Source: Chloroflexota bacterium
GTDB lineage: Bacteria > Chloroflexota > Anaerolineae > Anaerolineales > Villigracilaceae
Assembly: GCA_016866215.1 (NCBI GenBank)
Contig: VGNE01000009.1
Location: 1 to 64,000 of the forward strand
Direction: 5' to 3'
Length of the DNA: 64,000 nt
This document shows, piece after piece, positions 42,506 through 51,830 of the stretch (positions are counted from its first letter, which is position 1; every line of letters starts with the position of its first letter). The notes under the pieces were generated by a model, which did not search any database, had not been told where the DNA came from, and saw only the letters and a program-made list of their open reading frames with translations. A program made the translations under genes and the position numbers.

Positions 42506-42627
42506 AGGGTCTCATTAAGTGACCTATTTCACTCCGAATTAGTGACGTTCGTTTTTTCAATTCTGCTTATACTTTGCATACAACAAAATTCACGAACTAG
42601 TTTTCTCAACCAATCTGGAGGCAAAAA

Positions 42628-43269
42628 ATGTTTGTCGGTGAAAGAATGTCACACCCAGTTATTTCAGTCTCACCTGAGACTCCCATCCACGACGCGTTGG
42701 TTATGTTCAAAAAGGAACATATCCGTCGCGCGCCTGTTATTAAAAATGGAAAGTTAGTCGGCATAGTTTCCGAGCGCGATCTGCTCAATGCATCCCCTTC
42801 GCCCGTAACCAGCTTAAGTGTCTGGGAGATGAACTATCTGCTCAGTAAAGTGACCGTGAAACAGGTCATGAGCAAAAAAGTCAGAACTATTGACGTAAAC
42901 ACTCCCATCGAAGAAGCCGCGCGCATTATGGCAGATTCCAAAATTGGCGGCGTGCCAGTCATGCGATCAGGAGCCATAGCCGGTATCATCACGGAGACAG
43001 ACCTATTCAAGATCTTCCTCGAATTGATGGGCGCGCGAGAAAAGGCGATTCGTGTTACTGCGTTGGTGGAAGATAAGCCCGGTCAACTTGCAAAAGTGAC
43101 CAAAGCCATTGCGGAAGCAGGCGGTAACTTCATATCGTTTGGCATGTTTTCGGGTCCGGATACCAGCACCAAAATGCTCACATTCAAAGTGGCAGGCATG
43201 CCAAAAGACAATGTCAAAAAGGCTCTTGAGAATATAGTGAAGAAGTTCTGGGATATAAGATTTAGTTAA
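42628..43269 (+). CDS. CBS pair plus ACT domain protein (AcuB-like)
   Basis: The 213-residue protein has two CBS motifs (about 1-60 and 75-135; RRAPVIKNGKLVGIVSERDL and GGVPVMRSGAIAGIITETDL) and a C-terminal ACT domain (about 142-213; VTALVEDKPGQLAKVTKAIAEAGGNFISF). Such proteins bind adenine nucleotides and an amino acid and act as small regulatory sensors; the partner enzyme is not evident here. GGAGG precedes ATG, and a terminator follows. Confidence 0.9.
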   Translation: MFVGERMSHPVISVSPETPIHDALVMFKKEHIRRAPVIKNGKLVGIVSERDLLNASPSPVTSLSVWEMNYLLSKVTVKQVMSKKVRTIDVNTPIEEAARIMADSKIGGVPVMRSGAIAGIITETDLFKIFLELMGAREKAIRVTALVEDKPGQLAKVTKAIAEAGGNFISFGMFSGPDTSTKMLTFKVAGMPKDNVKKALENIVKKFWDIRFS

Positions 43270-43272
43270 TCA

Positions 43273-43307
43273 AAAAATCCGTTGCTTGAATTGGGCAACG
43301 GATTTTT
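43273..43307. terminator. Bidirectional terminator between the CBS-ACT gene and rluB
   Basis: AAAAATCCGTTGC (43273-43285) and GCAACGGATTTTT (43295-43307), a 13-bp perfect stem with A- and T-runs between convergent genes. Confidence 0.92.
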
Positions 43308-43317
43308 ATATCCAATA

Positions 43318-44238
43318 TCAACGACGCGGTATTCGAGGCTTCGTAGTGTTCCGAAGCGATTCATCCCGACTTCGTTCAGTACGGTCCTTTGTGCGTGGTC
43401 TCTCATTAGGGGCAAGTATGGGACGATCCGTTATGCGAACACGTCCGTTCGGAACCTGTTTGAGGCGATCAGTCGGATGACGGCGATTAACACGAAGTGG
43501 TTCACTGTGGGTTTGCCGAATCTTTCCTTTATCCCCTTTTAGTTCTAGCACTTCATTTTCTGTGAGGTATCGCCACTGACGTGGCTTGAGGTCGCCTAAT
43601 TTTAGTGTGCCAATTCGCAGGCGGATGATCTTCACAACAGGCAGTCCCAGCAGCCTGCCTACTTCGCGTATTTGACGTTTTTTCCCTTCCCCCATCACCA
43701 CGCGAATCCACGCGCCTTTGCCGGAAGTTGATAGAAAATTTACTTCTGCGGGTGCGGTCTTATCCCCATCTTCGAGAACAACACCATGGCGCCAGGCATC
43801 CATCTGTTTTTCATCGGGACGGCTGGCAACCAGCACACGGTACTCTTTTTCATGCCCATACCGCGGATGTGTTAATTTGTTGGTCAACTCACCATCGTTG
43901 GTCATCAGAATCAACCCTTCCGAGTCGAAATCCAGGCGCCCGACGGGATAAAGATGTCCCTCAACAGGAATCAAATCCCGTACTGTTTCGCGGTCATCTT
44001 GCCCTTTAGCGGCGGAAATCACATTGCGAGGTTTATACAAGGCAATGTAAGTCAAGGACTCAGCTTGAGCCAGTGTTTTTCCGTCCACCATAACTTTATC
44101 AACCGAAAGGTCGGCTTTTTGCCCCAATACAGCAACCGTGCCATTCACGCGCACGCGCCCGGCGGTGATGAATACTTCGCAGGCTCGGCGGGAACCATAT
44201 CCCGCCTGAGCGAGCAATTTTTGTAAACGTTCCTGCAT
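43318..44238 (-). CDS. rluB: RluB/RsuA-type pseudouridine synthase with basic tail
   Basis: The 306-residue protein has an S4 RNA-binding domain (QERLQKLLAQAGYGSRRACEVFITAGRVRVNG) and the RsuA/RluB catalytic domain with the nucleophilic Asp in YPVGRLDFDSEGLILMTNDGEL. It also has GEGKKRQIREVGRLLGLPVVKIIRLRIG. Residues about 240-306 form an Arg-rich disordered tail. RluB modifies 23S rRNA helix 90; RsuA/RluE cannot be excluded. It begins 6 bases after scpB. Confidence 0.92.
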   Translation of the reverse strand: MQERLQKLLAQAGYGSRRACEVFITAGRVRVNGTVAVLGQKADLSVDKVMVDGKTLAQAESLTYIALYKPRNVISAAKGQDDRETVRDLIPVEGHLYPVGRLDFDSEGLILMTNDGELTNKLTHPRYGHEKEYRVLVASRPDEKQMDAWRHGVVLEDGDKTAPAEVNFLSTSGKGAWIRVVMGEGKKRQIREVGRLLGLPVVKIIRLRIGTLKLGDLKPRQWRYLTENEVLELKGDKGKIRQTHSEPLRVNRRHPTDRLKQVPNGRVRITDRPILAPNERPRTKDRTERSRDESLRNTTKPRIPRR

Positions 44239-44244
44239 ATAAGA

Positions 44245-44814
44245 CTAGCCTTTCAATAACTCTGCATGTACGGTTTCCACTTCCACAGGCGCGGCCAGCG
44301 GCGGCAATTCAAGGATCGAACTCAAACCAAAATGCTGTAAAAATTCAGGCGTGGTCGAATATAAAATTGGACGGCCTGGTCCCTCGGTGCGCCCCGATTC
44401 CAGAATGAGTCCTTTGCTCAACAAACTTTTCAACATGCTATCACTATTCACGCCGCGAATCGAATCGACCTGCGGGCGTGTGACCGGCTGTTGATAGGCA
44501 ATAATCGCAAGGGTTTCCAGCGCGGCGCGGCTGAGATGAGTGGTCGCTTCCAAACCAAGAAATAGCTCAACGAGGGAAGCCAGCTCAGGCGCCGTGGTCA
44601 ATTGCACGCGCCCTGCATTTCGCTGCAGCGCTAGGCCGCGGGTTAGGAGCGATGCGTCAAGTTCCATCAGCCCGCGCTCGATCACCGAAGAAGTCACATC
44701 CAAAGCCGCCGCAAGTTGACCGACTGGCACAGGCTCCGCAGAAACAAACAACAGCGCCTCGATTTTCGCCGCAAGACTTAATTCAGTGTTTGAAATGGAT
44801 TGAGAGTCGCTCAT
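44245..44814 (-). CDS. scpB: Segregation and condensation protein ScpB
   Basis: Start set at ATG 44814; an upstream start would lie in the promoter of the divergent gene. The 189-residue protein has the winged-helix ScpB features: LAAKIEALLFVSAEPVPVGQLAAALD, AALETLAIIAYQQPVTRPQVDSIRGVNSDSML and GRPILYSTTPEFLQHFGL. It binds SMC-ScpA. scpA, usually directly upstream, is not here. Confidence 0.93.
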   Translation of the reverse strand: MSDSQSISNTELSLAAKIEALLFVSAEPVPVGQLAAALDVTSSVIERGLMELDASLLTRGLALQRNAGRVQLTTAPELASLVELFLGLEATTHLSRAALETLAIIAYQQPVTRPQVDSIRGVNSDSMLKSLLSKGLILESGRTEGPGRPILYSTTPEFLQHFGLSSILELPPLAAPVEVETVHAELLKG

Positions 44815-44822
44815 GCTATAAT
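44814..44822 (+). promoter_or_regulatory. Extended -10 promoter of the lipoprotein gene
   Basis: TGCTATAAT overlaps the scpB start codon on the other strand and lies 42 bases before ATG 44865. It is the same nine bases as at 39062 and 50976. Confidence 0.6.
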
Positions 44823-44864
44823 TACTCCGCTGAAAATATTCGTAAATCAAAAAGAGTTGAAATC

Positions 44865-45431
44865 ATGAATAAATCCAAATATTATCCATCCATCATAACC
44901 TTGATATTTGCCTCAATGGCATGTTCAATCTTCATTGGCGGGCCCGAATTTCCCGCTCAAACTGTGTCTTACTCGCCAGAGGAGGTTCAAACCATGCGCC
45001 AGCAGTTTGAACAAGCTTTGATCACCGGCGCGGAAACTGGAGTCGTCACACTGCAGATTACCGAAGCCCAGCTCACAGCCTACATTGCGGAAAAATTATC
45101 ACAAAACACCAACCCGCCTTTTACAGATCCGCAAATATTTCTTCGTGACGGTCAAATGCAAATGTACGGCAAAATCACAAGGAACTGGTTCAATGCAAAC
45201 ATGTTGATTACCATGAATGTCGGCGTTGACGAAACCACTGGACAGCCGAAGATCGAAATCGCATCGGCAGATTTCGGTCCCATCCTAGCCCCTGAAGGCA
45301 TCAACTCTGCAATCAGCGCGATCATTTCGGAGGCATATACCGGCACACTCGGTCCCATTGCGGTTGGCTTCCGCCTGGAATCGATTGCGATTGCGGATGG
45401 GATCATGACCATGACCGGCCGGATCAAATAG
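44865..45431 (+). CDS. Putative lipoprotein of unknown function
   Basis: Start set at ATG 44865 after the TGCTATAAT promoter. The 188-residue protein has a hydrophobic signal ending in ASMAC, a probable lipobox with Cys near residue 20. A soluble beta-rich domain follows (VTLQITEAQLTAYIAEKL, QMQMYGKITRNWFNANMLITMNV) that recalls YpmS/DUF2140-type or LptC-like binding folds. I cannot name a function. It is 19 bases upstream of another lipoprotein gene. Confidence 0.7.
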   Translation: MNKSKYYPSIITLIFASMACSIFIGGPEFPAQTVSYSPEEVQTMRQQFEQALITGAETGVVTLQITEAQLTAYIAEKLSQNTNPPFTDPQIFLRDGQMQMYGKITRNWFNANMLITMNVGVDETTGQPKIEIASADFGPILAPEGINSAISAIISEAYTGTLGPIAVGFRLESIAIADGIMTMTGRIK

Positions 45432-45450
45432 CGGCTGGATTATACCCGAC

Positions 45451-47037
45451 ATGCCACGCCTCGGACTCCGCCTGCGCCTGCTCTTCATCCTGTCAACATG
45501 CCTCTGGCTGACAGTTTCCTGCCGCTCCCCGCAGATCGGCGAGGAGATCGCCATCACCATCAAAGCGGATGGAACAACACACGAGATCAATCTTTCGGCA
45601 GGCAGCACTGTGACTCAAGCCTTGCAAAGCGCAGGTATCGTGCCAGGCAATTTAGATCGTACTGAACCTCCATTTTATGCAATCCTGAGTAACGGAGACA
45701 ATATCACATTAACTCGTGTAGTTGAACTCTTTGAAACCGAACAGGTTGTCCGGCCATTTGAACGGCAGATTGTCCGCAACGAAACCCTGCCCGAAGGCGA
45801 GACCAGACTCGTCCAAGCCGGCGTGAATGGACTGGAGGAAATCACCTTCCGCAGAATTCTCGAGGACGAAGTTGAGATCAGCAAGTCTGCGGTAAAGACC
45901 GTTGTATTAATTGATGCATTACCTGAGATCGTCATGGTCGGCGCGCAGGCGTCGTACACGCCCTTGAACATACCCGGCACATTGGCTTATCTGGCTGGAG
46001 GCAACGCCTGGATCATGGAAGATTCGACTGCAAACCGGCGCATCATTGTCAGCACGGGCGATCTGGATGGACACATCTTTAGTTTATCGCCAAACGGCGA
46101 ATATCTGATATTCACTCGAAAATCCAACAAGCCTGCGGACGAAGAAATTAATACATTATGGGCAGTGCGGACAAGAAACCTTGACCCAAAACTGATCTCA
46201 TTGGAAGCATCGAACGTGGTGCATTTCGCAGAATGGATTCCCAACACAAACTCAGTCGCGTACTCCACGGTTGAGCCGCGCAGCGCCGCACCCGGCTGGC
46301 AGGCAAATAATGATCTATATCGGGTCAGTATTACGGGAGGCACTCCGCGTAAACTATTGAGTACAAGTAGCGGCGGGGTCTATGGCTGGTGGGGAATGTC
46401 ATTTTCTTATTCACCCAATGGTAAACTTGCCTATGCCCGTCCGGATCAGATCGGTTTGGTTGACCAGGATGCCGGTTATCTCAAACCACTATTAGATATT
46501 ACCCCATTGAATACGCACAGCGACTGGGCCTGGATCCCTCCATTGGTATGGGGCGCGGACAATGAAAGTTTATTTTTCGTCAGCCACGCGCCGGCACTGG
46601 CGCCAATTACCAGCGAGGAGTCGCCTTATTTTGACCTGACAGCCACCTCGTTCAGCAGCGAAGCGACAGTTTCATTGGTCCATTCGGCTGGTATGTTCGC
46701 TTATCCCGCCATTTCACCGATCAGGTCAAACGGAAGGGAAAAAAACTTTCAAGTAGCATATCTGCAATCCATCTTCATCGAGCAGAGCGATACGAGCCGA
46801 TATCGTTTGATGGTCATGGATCGCGACGGCTCGAACAGTAAATTACTCTTCCCGCCGGTCGATTCAAACGGAATCGAACCTCAAAGACCTGCCTGGGCGC
46901 CGCGAGCGCTTGAAGGGCAAACCGGAGATTTCATTTCAGTGGTTTATCAAGGTAATCTTTGGCTGATTGACAGTGGCAGCGGCGATGCCTATCAAGTCAC
47001 TGGTGATGGTTTATTAAGTGAAATTGATTGGAAATAA
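45451..47037 (+). CDS. Lipoprotein with DUF348/G5 region and TolB-like beta propeller
   Basis: The 528-residue protein starts with a signal and lipobox-like LTVSC. Residues about 30-65 are a DUF348-type ubiquitin-like strand set (ITIKADGTTHEINLSAGSTVTQALQSAGI) and about 85-165 a G5 domain (VVRPFERQIVRNETLPEGETRLVQAGVNGLEEITFRRILEDE). The rest has TolB/propeller repeats (FSLSPNGEYLIFTRK, FSYSPNGKLAYARPD). G5 domains bind glycan, so a cell-surface role is likely. Confidence 0.8.
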   Translation: MPRLGLRLRLLFILSTCLWLTVSCRSPQIGEEIAITIKADGTTHEINLSAGSTVTQALQSAGIVPGNLDRTEPPFYAILSNGDNITLTRVVELFETEQVVRPFERQIVRNETLPEGETRLVQAGVNGLEEITFRRILEDEVEISKSAVKTVVLIDALPEIVMVGAQASYTPLNIPGTLAYLAGGNAWIMEDSTANRRIIVSTGDLDGHIFSLSPNGEYLIFTRKSNKPADEEINTLWAVRTRNLDPKLISLEASNVVHFAEWIPNTNSVAYSTVEPRSAAPGWQANNDLYRVSITGGTPRKLLSTSSGGVYGWWGMSFSYSPNGKLAYARPDQIGLVDQDAGYLKPLLDITPLNTHSDWAWIPPLVWGADNESLFFVSHAPALAPITSEESPYFDLTATSFSSEATVSLVHSAGMFAYPAISPIRSNGREKNFQVAYLQSIFIEQSDTSRYRLMVMDRDGSNSKLLFPPVDSNGIEPQRPAWAPRALEGQTGDFISVVYQGNLWLIDSGSGDAYQVTGDGLLSEIDWK

Positions 47038-47058
47038 AATCATAAAAAAGGAATATCA

Positions 47059-48018
47059 ATGCGAATCTTAATAACTGGTGCAGCCGGTTTTCTTGGATCT
47101 CACCTCAGCGACCATCTCCTTGCGGATGGACATGAAGTTATTGGAATGGATAATTTCATCACCGGCAGTCCGGATAACATCGCGCACCTTGCCATCAATG
47201 AGAAATTTACATTCTACAAGCGTGATGTTTCCAACTATATTTTTGTGCCCGGTAAGGTAGATGCGATCCTGCATTTCGCCTCGCCTGCCAGCCCAAACCC
47301 GCAATCGAAATCAGGTTATTTCAACCTGCCGATCCAAACCATGAAAGCGGGCGCCCTTGGAACGCATAACTGTCTCGGCATAGCCCGCATACAAAACGCA
47401 CGCTTCCTTCTGGCTTCCACCAGTGAGATTTACGGCGACCCTGAAGTTCACCCGCAGGCCGAAACCTATGCTGGGAATGTGGACCCCGTCGGTGCACGTG
47501 CCGTATATGATGAAGCCAAACGTTTTGCTGAATCTTTGACCATGGCCTACCATCGTTTTCACAACGTAAATACAAGCATCGCCCGCATTTTTAATACTTA
47601 CGGTCCGCGCATGGATCTTGAAGATGGACGCGCCCTGCCCAATTTTTTGAAGCAAGCCCTGCTCGGGCAACCCCTAACCGTTTATGGTAATGGAAGCCAG
47701 ACGCGTTCATTCTGTTACGTGGACGATCTGGTTGACGGAATAGTAAAACTACTTTACTCAGACGAACATTACCCTATTAATATCGGCAACCCAATTGAAA
47801 TGACCATCCTGCAATTTGCTGAAGCCATCAATAAGATCACGGGCAACAAGGCTGGAATTGTCTTTCAGGAGGATTCGCGCAGTGCGCGTGACCCGCAAAG
47901 ACGACAGCCTGATATCACTCGCGCAAGGGAAATCATAAAATGGGAACCAAAAGTTGATCTTGAGGAAGGTCTGCTCCGCACCATACCATTCTTCAAAAAT
48001 AAATTAGGTTTGGCATGA
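47059..48018 (+). CDS. NAD-dependent sugar epimerase/dehydratase, UDP-glucuronate decarboxylase-like
   Basis: Extended SDR protein of 319 residues. It has [15 protein letters not shown] (NAD site), [23 protein letters not shown], the catalytic YDEAKRFAE (YxxxK), [21 protein letters not shown] and [15 protein letters not shown]. The SEIYGDP...RAVYDEAKR wording is typical of UXS enzymes, which make UDP-xylose. It overlaps gtrA by four bases, so it belongs to a surface polysaccharide group. Confidence 0.88.
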   Translation: MRILITGAAGFLGSHLSDHLLADGHEVIGMDNFITGSPDNIAHLAINEKFTFYKRDVSNYIFVPGKVDAILHFASPASPNPQSKSGYFNLPIQTMKAGALGTHNCLGIARIQNARFLLASTSEIYGDPEVHPQAETYAGNVDPVGARAVYDEAKRFAESLTMAYHRFHNVNTSIARIFNTYGPRMDLEDGRALPNFLKQALLGQPLTVYGNGSQTRSFCYVDDLVDGIVKLLYSDEHYPINIGNPIEMTILQFAEAINKITGNKAGIVFQEDSRSARDPQRRQPDITRAREIIKWEPKVDLEEGLLRTIPFFKNKLGLA

Positions 48019-48476
48019 TCCTGACTGACACAAAAGAACGCAATCGTTTCCTGAAATTCGCCCTGGTGGGAACGATTGGCGCGTTGATTGACTTTGGTGT
48101 CATGAACGCTCTTACGCATTGGGCCGGCATGTCATTGGTCATTGCGGGAACGATATCCTTCTTCTGCGCGGTCATCAATAATTTCACCTGGAATCGCATT
48201 TGGACATATCCCGAATCGCGCTCCCGTCCGTTGATGAGTCAATTGAGTATGTTCTTTCTTGTGAACCTGATTGGAGTTGCAATTCGCATTCCTTCTCTGC
48301 ACTATCTCGAGCCGCCTTTACTGCGTTTGGTCGAAGGAGCGCTTCAAACCACCTATATCACTGCCGAGTTTTACGCAAAGAATCTCACGCTGGCCGCGGC
48401 ATTGGGAATTGTATTGATGTGGAACTTTTTTATCAACAGGTATTGGACGTACAATGATATAGACAATATTGCATAA
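48015..48476 (+). CDS. GtrA-family membrane protein
   Basis: Four-helix membrane protein of 153 residues. It has [42 protein letters not shown] and [16 protein letters not shown], the GtrA signature. GtrA proteins help move polyprenyl-linked sugars across the membrane. The start overlaps the epimerase stop. Confidence 0.92.
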   Translation: MILTDTKERNRFLKFALVGTIGALIDFGVMNALTHWAGMSLVIAGTISFFCAVINNFTWNRIWTYPESRSRPLMSQLSMFFLVNLIGVAIRIPSLHYLEPPLLRLVEGALQTTYITAEFYAKNLTLAAALGIVLMWNFFINRYWTYNDIDNIA

Positions 48477-48485
48477 GGTGAGTCA

Positions 48486-48860
48486 ATGCTGCAAACAGGA
48501 CTGATACCCATTTATACAACCAAAGGCGATGCAGAGGCGTTCCTGTTAAATCCATATTTATTCAACCGTAACGGCGATTGGATCGGTTTCATCACCCCTC
48601 AGAAGGAAGTGTATTCCGTGCTTGGAAACTACGTCGGCGCCTTGACCAGCGAGCCGCGCATCGTCAGCAAAAGGACAACCTCCACCCTCAAGCCGCGCCT
48701 CAACCCGCCTCCAAGACCGCAAAAAGTCTACCCGCCCGCAATCATTCCCCTGCCCCCCATGATGGCCGAACTCAGTCATTCTGTCATTGACGTCTTACAA
48801 GATGCGCCTGAACGCCTGCATACCACGGATACGGGTGAACAAAGACAGGATCTGGATTGA
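48486..48860 (+). CDS. Hypothetical protein, beta-rich N-terminus and Pro-rich centre
   Basis: The 124-residue protein begins GLIPIYTTKGDAEAFLLNPYLFNRNGDWIGFI and has TPQKEVYSVLGNYVGALT, a pattern of short strands like the so-called 4-fold beta flower proteins. A basic, Pro-rich stretch (LNPPPRPQKVYPPAIIPLPPM) and an acidic end follow. No membrane segment. Function unknown; co-directional with gtrA and the thioesterase, ten bases after gtrA. Confidence 0.65.
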   Translation: MLQTGLIPIYTTKGDAEAFLLNPYLFNRNGDWIGFITPQKEVYSVLGNYVGALTSEPRIVSKRTTSTLKPRLNPPPRPQKVYPPAIIPLPPMMAELSHSVIDVLQDAPERLHTTDTGEQRQDLD

Positions 48861-48869
48861 GATTTTAAT

Positions 48870-49343
48870 ATGACAACCGACCTCACACCAAAAAACACTC
48901 AAGCCTCACAAATCACACTCTCACAGTTAATGCACCCTGAACACGCCAACCTGCTTGGCAATGTACATGGCGGCTGGATCATGAAGCTGGTGGACGAAGC
49001 CGGCGCGCTTGCCTGTATGCGCCATGCGCAAAAGAAAGTCGTCACCGTGGCAATTGACTCAATGACTTTTCGCCAGCCCATCCGCATTGGCGATCTGATC
49101 ATCCTCAATGCAAAAGTGACTTACACCGGCAACACATCCATGGAAGCTGAAGTTCAAGTGGTAGCAGAAAACCCAGTCACAGGCGAGCAGACAAATACCA
49201 ACACTGCCTATCTGGTTTATGTTGCGCTGGACGATAAGGGACACCCAAGCCCTGTCCCCGCCTTGATCGTTGAAACCGACGAAGAGAAAGCGCAAATGAC
49301 GCTAGCCAAAAAACGCCAGGCACATCGTATCGCGCAAAAATAA
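48870..49343 (+). CDS. Acyl-CoA thioesterase (YciA/BFIT-type hotdog)
   Basis: The 157-residue hotdog enzyme has QLMHPEHANLLGNVHGGWIMKLVDEAGALACMRHAQ, with the catalytic Asp in KLVDEAG, and VVTVAIDSMTFRQPIRIGDLI, typical of YciA/ACOT members. Cytoplasmic; substrate chain length not readable. A striking three-armed palindrome follows the stop by 12 bases. Confidence 0.9.
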   Translation: MTTDLTPKNTQASQITLSQLMHPEHANLLGNVHGGWIMKLVDEAGALACMRHAQKKVVTVAIDSMTFRQPIRIGDLIILNAKVTYTGNTSMEAEVQVVAENPVTGEQTNTNTAYLVYVALDDKGHPSPVPALIVETDEEKAQMTLAKKRQAHRIAQK

Positions 49344-49355
49344 ATTCACTCCGGA

Positions 49356-49412
49356 CTCTGGAGTCGGACAGCTTGCTGTCCGAACAAGGGAGCAAGCTCC
49401 CTGACTCCAGAG
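49356..49412. repeat. 57-bp three-way-junction palindrome
   Basis: Closing stem CTCTGGAGTC (49356-49365) with GACTCCAGAG (49403-49412), perfect 10 bp. Hairpin 1 is GGACAGC-TT-GCTGTCC (49366-49381); hairpin 2 is GGGAGC-AA-GCTCCC (49388-49401). No mismatch in any of the three stems. It lies between the thioesterase and the GT39 gene. Confidence 0.95.
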
Positions 49413-49427
49413 GAAAAATCTTCCACC

Positions 49428-50969
49428 TTGCAAAAACTCCGCCAACACCCCATCTTGATCCTGCTGATCATCAATATTACAGTCGGCTTGATGACTTTTC
49501 GTAACTACGGCTTATCCTGGGACGAGCCGCTCTTTTACGATTACGCGGATGCACTTCCCTACGCCTACTCCCCTGCTGAATGGTTCAGCGGGGATTTCAA
49601 TTTAAGCAATGCCTACGGCTCCAGCGGCACAGACCATGCCAATCGCGGACCTGCCTACATATTGCTTGCGCGTCCATTCGTTTCGCTGATCGAATCTCTC
49701 GGCATGGATCATGCATCTGCCTGGCATCTTGTCAACTTCCTGACATTCCAACTGGGTATTTATCTTTTCTACCGCTTTGCAATAAAGTGGATGGGTAAAC
49801 CCTCCGCACTTTTCTCTGCCGCTTTGTTCGCCTGGCAGCCGCTTTTATGGGGACATGCTTTCATCAACCCAAAAGACATGCCATTCCTGGTATTTTTCAT
49901 TGGGGCAATCTGCTTTGGCTTTGAAATGGTGGATGAACTCTCTCAAGATGAAAGTTCTAAATACACAAAAGCCCTTCTAGCAGCATTTTTTCTTGGAATT
50001 GCAACCTCTATTCGTGTGCTCGGTCCCCTCGCCGCTATTTTGACGGGGGTTTACGCACTCGGACAGCTCAGTAAAATTAGGCTCAGTGAATTAATAAAGC
50101 ACTTTGCTGTTTACACATTTTTGGCGATATTAATTACCTTCATCGCCTGGCCATATCTGTGGACAAATCCCCTGCAAAAATTCGTTGAAGTCTTCGGGTT
50201 CATGTCCGATAACCCAACGCAGTTAACTGTGCTCTTCAATGACGTGCAATATAAAGCGGATGGATTGCCGCGAAGATACCTGCCCACCCTTCTTGGCTAC
50301 ACGCTAACCGAACCAGTTTGGCTTTTATTCGCTGTCGGACTCATTTATGGGTTTTGGCATTCCGACAATCAAAAAAGACTTGCTCTGGTTCTCACTTTGC
50401 TGTGGTTCATCATTCCAACCGCATATGTCATTCTTAGTAAACCTCCCATGTATGACGGCTTTCGCCACTTTCTCTTCATCCTGCCGCCTATTTTCATTTT
50501 TTCAGGAATAGCGTTTGAGAAGACATCTGAATTAATAAAAAGGAATTGGTCAAAAGCAATTTTTACATTATTTATTATGATCTTTGGGATCATACCTGCG
50601 ATCCAACTACATCCTTACGAATACGCTTATTACAATACTTTTGCAGGAGGGGTCCGCGGCGCGTTCCGTCAATATGAAACAGAATATTGGCTGACCTGTT
50701 ATCGAGAAGCAGTCCTAATGTTCAATGAAGAAGCGCCATCAGGTTCGCAGCTTTTTGTCAGACGCGAGCCTTATATCGCGGACTATTACGCGAGCGAAGA
50801 TATCGTCATCCGCGATTTCCGAACAGAACAAAAAGACATCCAGCCTGGCGATTATATCCTGGCAAACTCTCGCTCAAATGAAGACCTGCGATTTTTAAGA
50901 GATCAGCCCTCCTTTTTGGAAATCTCGCGCAATGGCGCAGCCTTCTGCGTGATCAAAAAAGTCCCCTGA
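49428..50969 (+). CDS. GT39-type membrane glycosyltransferase
   Basis: The 513-residue protein has about ten to eleven hydrophobic helices and the dolichyl-phosphate-mannose/ArnT-like start YGLSWDEPLFYDYADALPYAY, with the acidic pair in WDEP typical of GT-C catalytic loops. A periplasmic domain sits at the C-terminus (after about residue 400). The start is TTG 49428 without a strong ribosome site. It probably transfers sugars from polyprenyl-phosphate carriers on the outer face; acceptor unknown. Confidence 0.82.
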   Translation: MQKLRQHPILILLIINITVGLMTFRNYGLSWDEPLFYDYADALPYAYSPAEWFSGDFNLSNAYGSSGTDHANRGPAYILLARPFVSLIESLGMDHASAWHLVNFLTFQLGIYLFYRFAIKWMGKPSALFSAALFAWQPLLWGHAFINPKDMPFLVFFIGAICFGFEMVDELSQDESSKYTKALLAAFFLGIATSIRVLGPLAAILTGVYALGQLSKIRLSELIKHFAVYTFLAILITFIAWPYLWTNPLQKFVEVFGFMSDNPTQLTVLFNDVQYKADGLPRRYLPTLLGYTLTEPVWLLFAVGLIYGFWHSDNQKRLALVLTLLWFIIPTAYVILSKPPMYDGFRHFLFILPPIFIFSGIAFEKTSELIKRNWSKAIFTLFIMIFGIIPAIQLHPYEYAYYNTFAGGVRGAFRQYETEYWLTCYREAVLMFNEEAPSGSQLFVRREPYIADYYASEDIVIRDFRTEQKDIQPGDYILANSRSNEDLRFLRDQPSFLEISRNGAAFCVIKKVP

Positions 50970-50975
50970 CAACCC

Positions 50976-50984
50976 TGCTATAAT
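50976..50984 (+). promoter_or_regulatory. Extended -10 promoter, leaderless mRNA likely
   Basis: TGCTATAAT (50976-50984) ends 9 bases before ATG 50994 of the deacetylase gene; no ribosome site lies between. Confidence 0.65.
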
Positions 50985-50993
50985 CTGCCCGCC

Positions 50994-51830
50994 ATGACAC
51001 CCTCTCCACGCTTGTTGCTGACAATTGATTACGAATCCTGGTTCGCCCCCTCACGAAGATATGATTTTCTTTCACCGGAAAAACGCCGCGCACTGGATGA
51101 TAATTTTGCGCGCGATGTGATTGACCGCATCCTTGAAGTATTAAAGGATGTAAAAGTAAGTTTCTATCTGGTCGGCGAATTGGTGGAATGGTATCCTGAT
51201 CTGCCGCAAAAAATATTTGACGCAGGGCATGAAGTCGGCTTTCATTGTCAGATCCATCGGCCATTAACCATTCTTTCTGACATAGAGCACGATCTGCAAA
51301 CCTCCATAACATGGCGGCGACAATACAAAGTACGCGGCTTCCGTGCTCCGATGATCAACACCGTTGAAGGCGTTTATCCGCTCCTGGAGCATAACGGGTT
51401 TACTTACAGTTCTTCCCTCTATGCCCCAGCTGGTACGATCTTACGAAAAGGCAATATCTGGGAATTGCCGGTTAGCACACTGCCTCTGCTTGGAAAACCA
51501 TCCTCCTTTCTCGCGCCGCGCAGGATGAACCTGCCCCTGGTGCTGGGTGGAGAATTCCCCTACGGTTCCAGCATGATGAGCGGTCTCTTTCCCAAAACCG
51601 TATTAAAAATCATCGAAAATGAATTCAAAGCGGGTCTCAGCCCTGTAATCTTTTTGCATCCCTATGAAATTGTCTCCCCTGCAGGCTGGCCGAAGCGCTT
51701 CGCGCGCGATATGATTGCCAACCCGCTGCTTTATCCATTCACAATTAACAAATTATCATTCCTAAACGACCTCTTGAAATCCTTCCCGATCTCAACTCTG
51801 GAAAATTATATAAACGGGATAGCCCAATGA
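50994..51830 (+). CDS. Polysaccharide deacetylase (NodB-like)
   Basis: The 278-residue protein has the NodB-fold features LLTIDYESWF (Asp-Tyr-Glu in place of the usual TFDD), VSFYLVGELVEWYPDLPQKIFDAGHEVGFHCQIHRPL (metal His pair), GFRAPM and FLHPYEI. DUF3473-type endings are not obvious. It overlaps the FemAB-like gene by four bases, a pair known from exopolysaccharide/exosortase loci. Confidence 0.85.
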   Translation: MTPSPRLLLTIDYESWFAPSRRYDFLSPEKRRALDDNFARDVIDRILEVLKDVKVSFYLVGELVEWYPDLPQKIFDAGHEVGFHCQIHRPLTILSDIEHDLQTSITWRRQYKVRGFRAPMINTVEGVYPLLEHNGFTYSSSLYAPAGTILRKGNIWELPVSTLPLLGKPSSFLAPRRMNLPLVLGGEFPYGSSMMSGLFPKTVLKIIENEFKAGLSPVIFLHPYEIVSPAGWPKRFARDMIANPLLYPFTINKLSFLNDLLKSFPISTLENYINGIAQ

